From Alistipes sp. CAG:268 (GTDB lineage: Bacteria > Bacteroidota > Bacteroidia > Bacteroidales > Rikenellaceae), in contig FR891998.1 of NCBI GenBank assembly GCA_000434235.1, forward strand, positions 25,720-31,911: DNA of 6,192 nucleotides, in the 5' to 3' direction. The translations under genes were made by a program, and so were the position numbers. Under the pieces are notes generated by a model. That model was not told the DNA's origin. It searched no databases and saw nothing but the letters and a program-made list of their open reading frames with translations. Positions 6,026 through 6,192 of the stretch are shown in pieces. The first letter of the stretch is position 1, and every line of letters begins with the position of its first letter.

Positions 6026-6192
6026 ATGACGGAAATTGCGGACAAAATGGCGGTGCGGGGCGTCGAGTCCCTGACCGACCGCGAATTGCTCACGGCACTC
6101 GTCGAAGACGGGCGCCTGGCCGGGGCCTTGCTGGATGCCTACGGCGGTTCGCTCGCGCGGATGGCCGACGAAGCGGAGGCCCGCCTGCGTAT
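6026..6192 (+). CDS. radC: Probable RadC (UPF0758/JAB-domain) protein, 5' end only
   Basis: Only 55 residues are visible before the window ends. The stretch KMAVRGVESLTDRELLTALVEDG resembles, in pattern, the N-terminal segment of RadC proteins (usually R-E-K, then G-x-x-x-L-S/T-D-x-E-L-L-A/T-x-L). It is followed by a helix ending in YGGSLARMADEAEARLR, which matches the 'F-G-G-L' hairpin region. The JAB/MPN metalloprotease-like domain that defines the family would lie beyond 6192 and cannot be checked. RadC was named for DNA repair, but that role is disputed. I chose the ATG at 6026; Met at 6047 or the upstream ATG at 5915 are alternatives. The N-terminus is shorter than in most homologues I recall if 6026 is right. 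Confidence 0.6.
   Translation, partial: MTEIADKMAVRGVESLTDRELLTALVEDGRLAGALLDAYGGSLARMADEAEARLR

Noticed and set aside
1..6192. A new defence, mobile or otherwise undescribed system
   Set aside because: Every coding region belongs to a housekeeping family in an ordinary arrangement; there are no repeats of array type, transposases, integrases or unexplained long genes.

Overview
The window looks like ordinary core chromosome from a GC-rich member of the Bacteroidota. Three signs support this. Where promoters are visible they have the Bacteroidota form (TTTG, about 20-23 bp, then TAnnTTTG). Starts lack clear Shine-Dalgarno sequences and often have A-rich leaders instead. The acpP-fabF-rnc gene order is common in that phylum. 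The high GC (roughly 60% by eye) and the protein style suggest an Alistipes-like (Rikenellaceae) gut bacterium, but the genus is an inference. I see no mobile element, tRNA, rRNA, CRISPR array or phage gene.

Layout. The left half is on the minus strand. Reading leftward from about 3420, the order is pepE (aspartyl dipeptidase, 3337-2636), tyrA (prephenate dehydrogenase, 2566-1724), yraN (UPF0102 nuclease-like protein, 1727-1365, overlapping tyrA by ATGA) and waaA (Kdo transferase for lipid A, 1252-26). The first three are probably one transcript. waaA has its own good promoter whose -33 box abuts the yraN stop codon. The right half is on the plus strand: acpP (3515-3751), fabF (3792-5039), rnc (5060-5833, GTG start), then a 192-bp GC-rich gap and the 5' end of a probable radC gene (from 6026, cut by the window edge).

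The two halves diverge from a 177-bp AT-rich region. The acpP and pepE promoters there are almost mirror images and occupy the same roughly 40 bp, so polymerase can probably use only one at a time. This is the most interesting non-coding structure in the window.

Functionally, AcpP carries acyl chains that FabF elongates. The same acyl-ACP pool supplies lipid A, which WaaA decorates with Kdo, so envelope lipid synthesis is represented on both strands. TyrA makes the tyrosine precursor 4-hydroxyphenylpyruvate, PepE recycles Asp-X dipeptides, and RNase III processes double-stranded RNA. No new biological system is evident. The findings concern promoter architecture, start-site choice and gene coupling.
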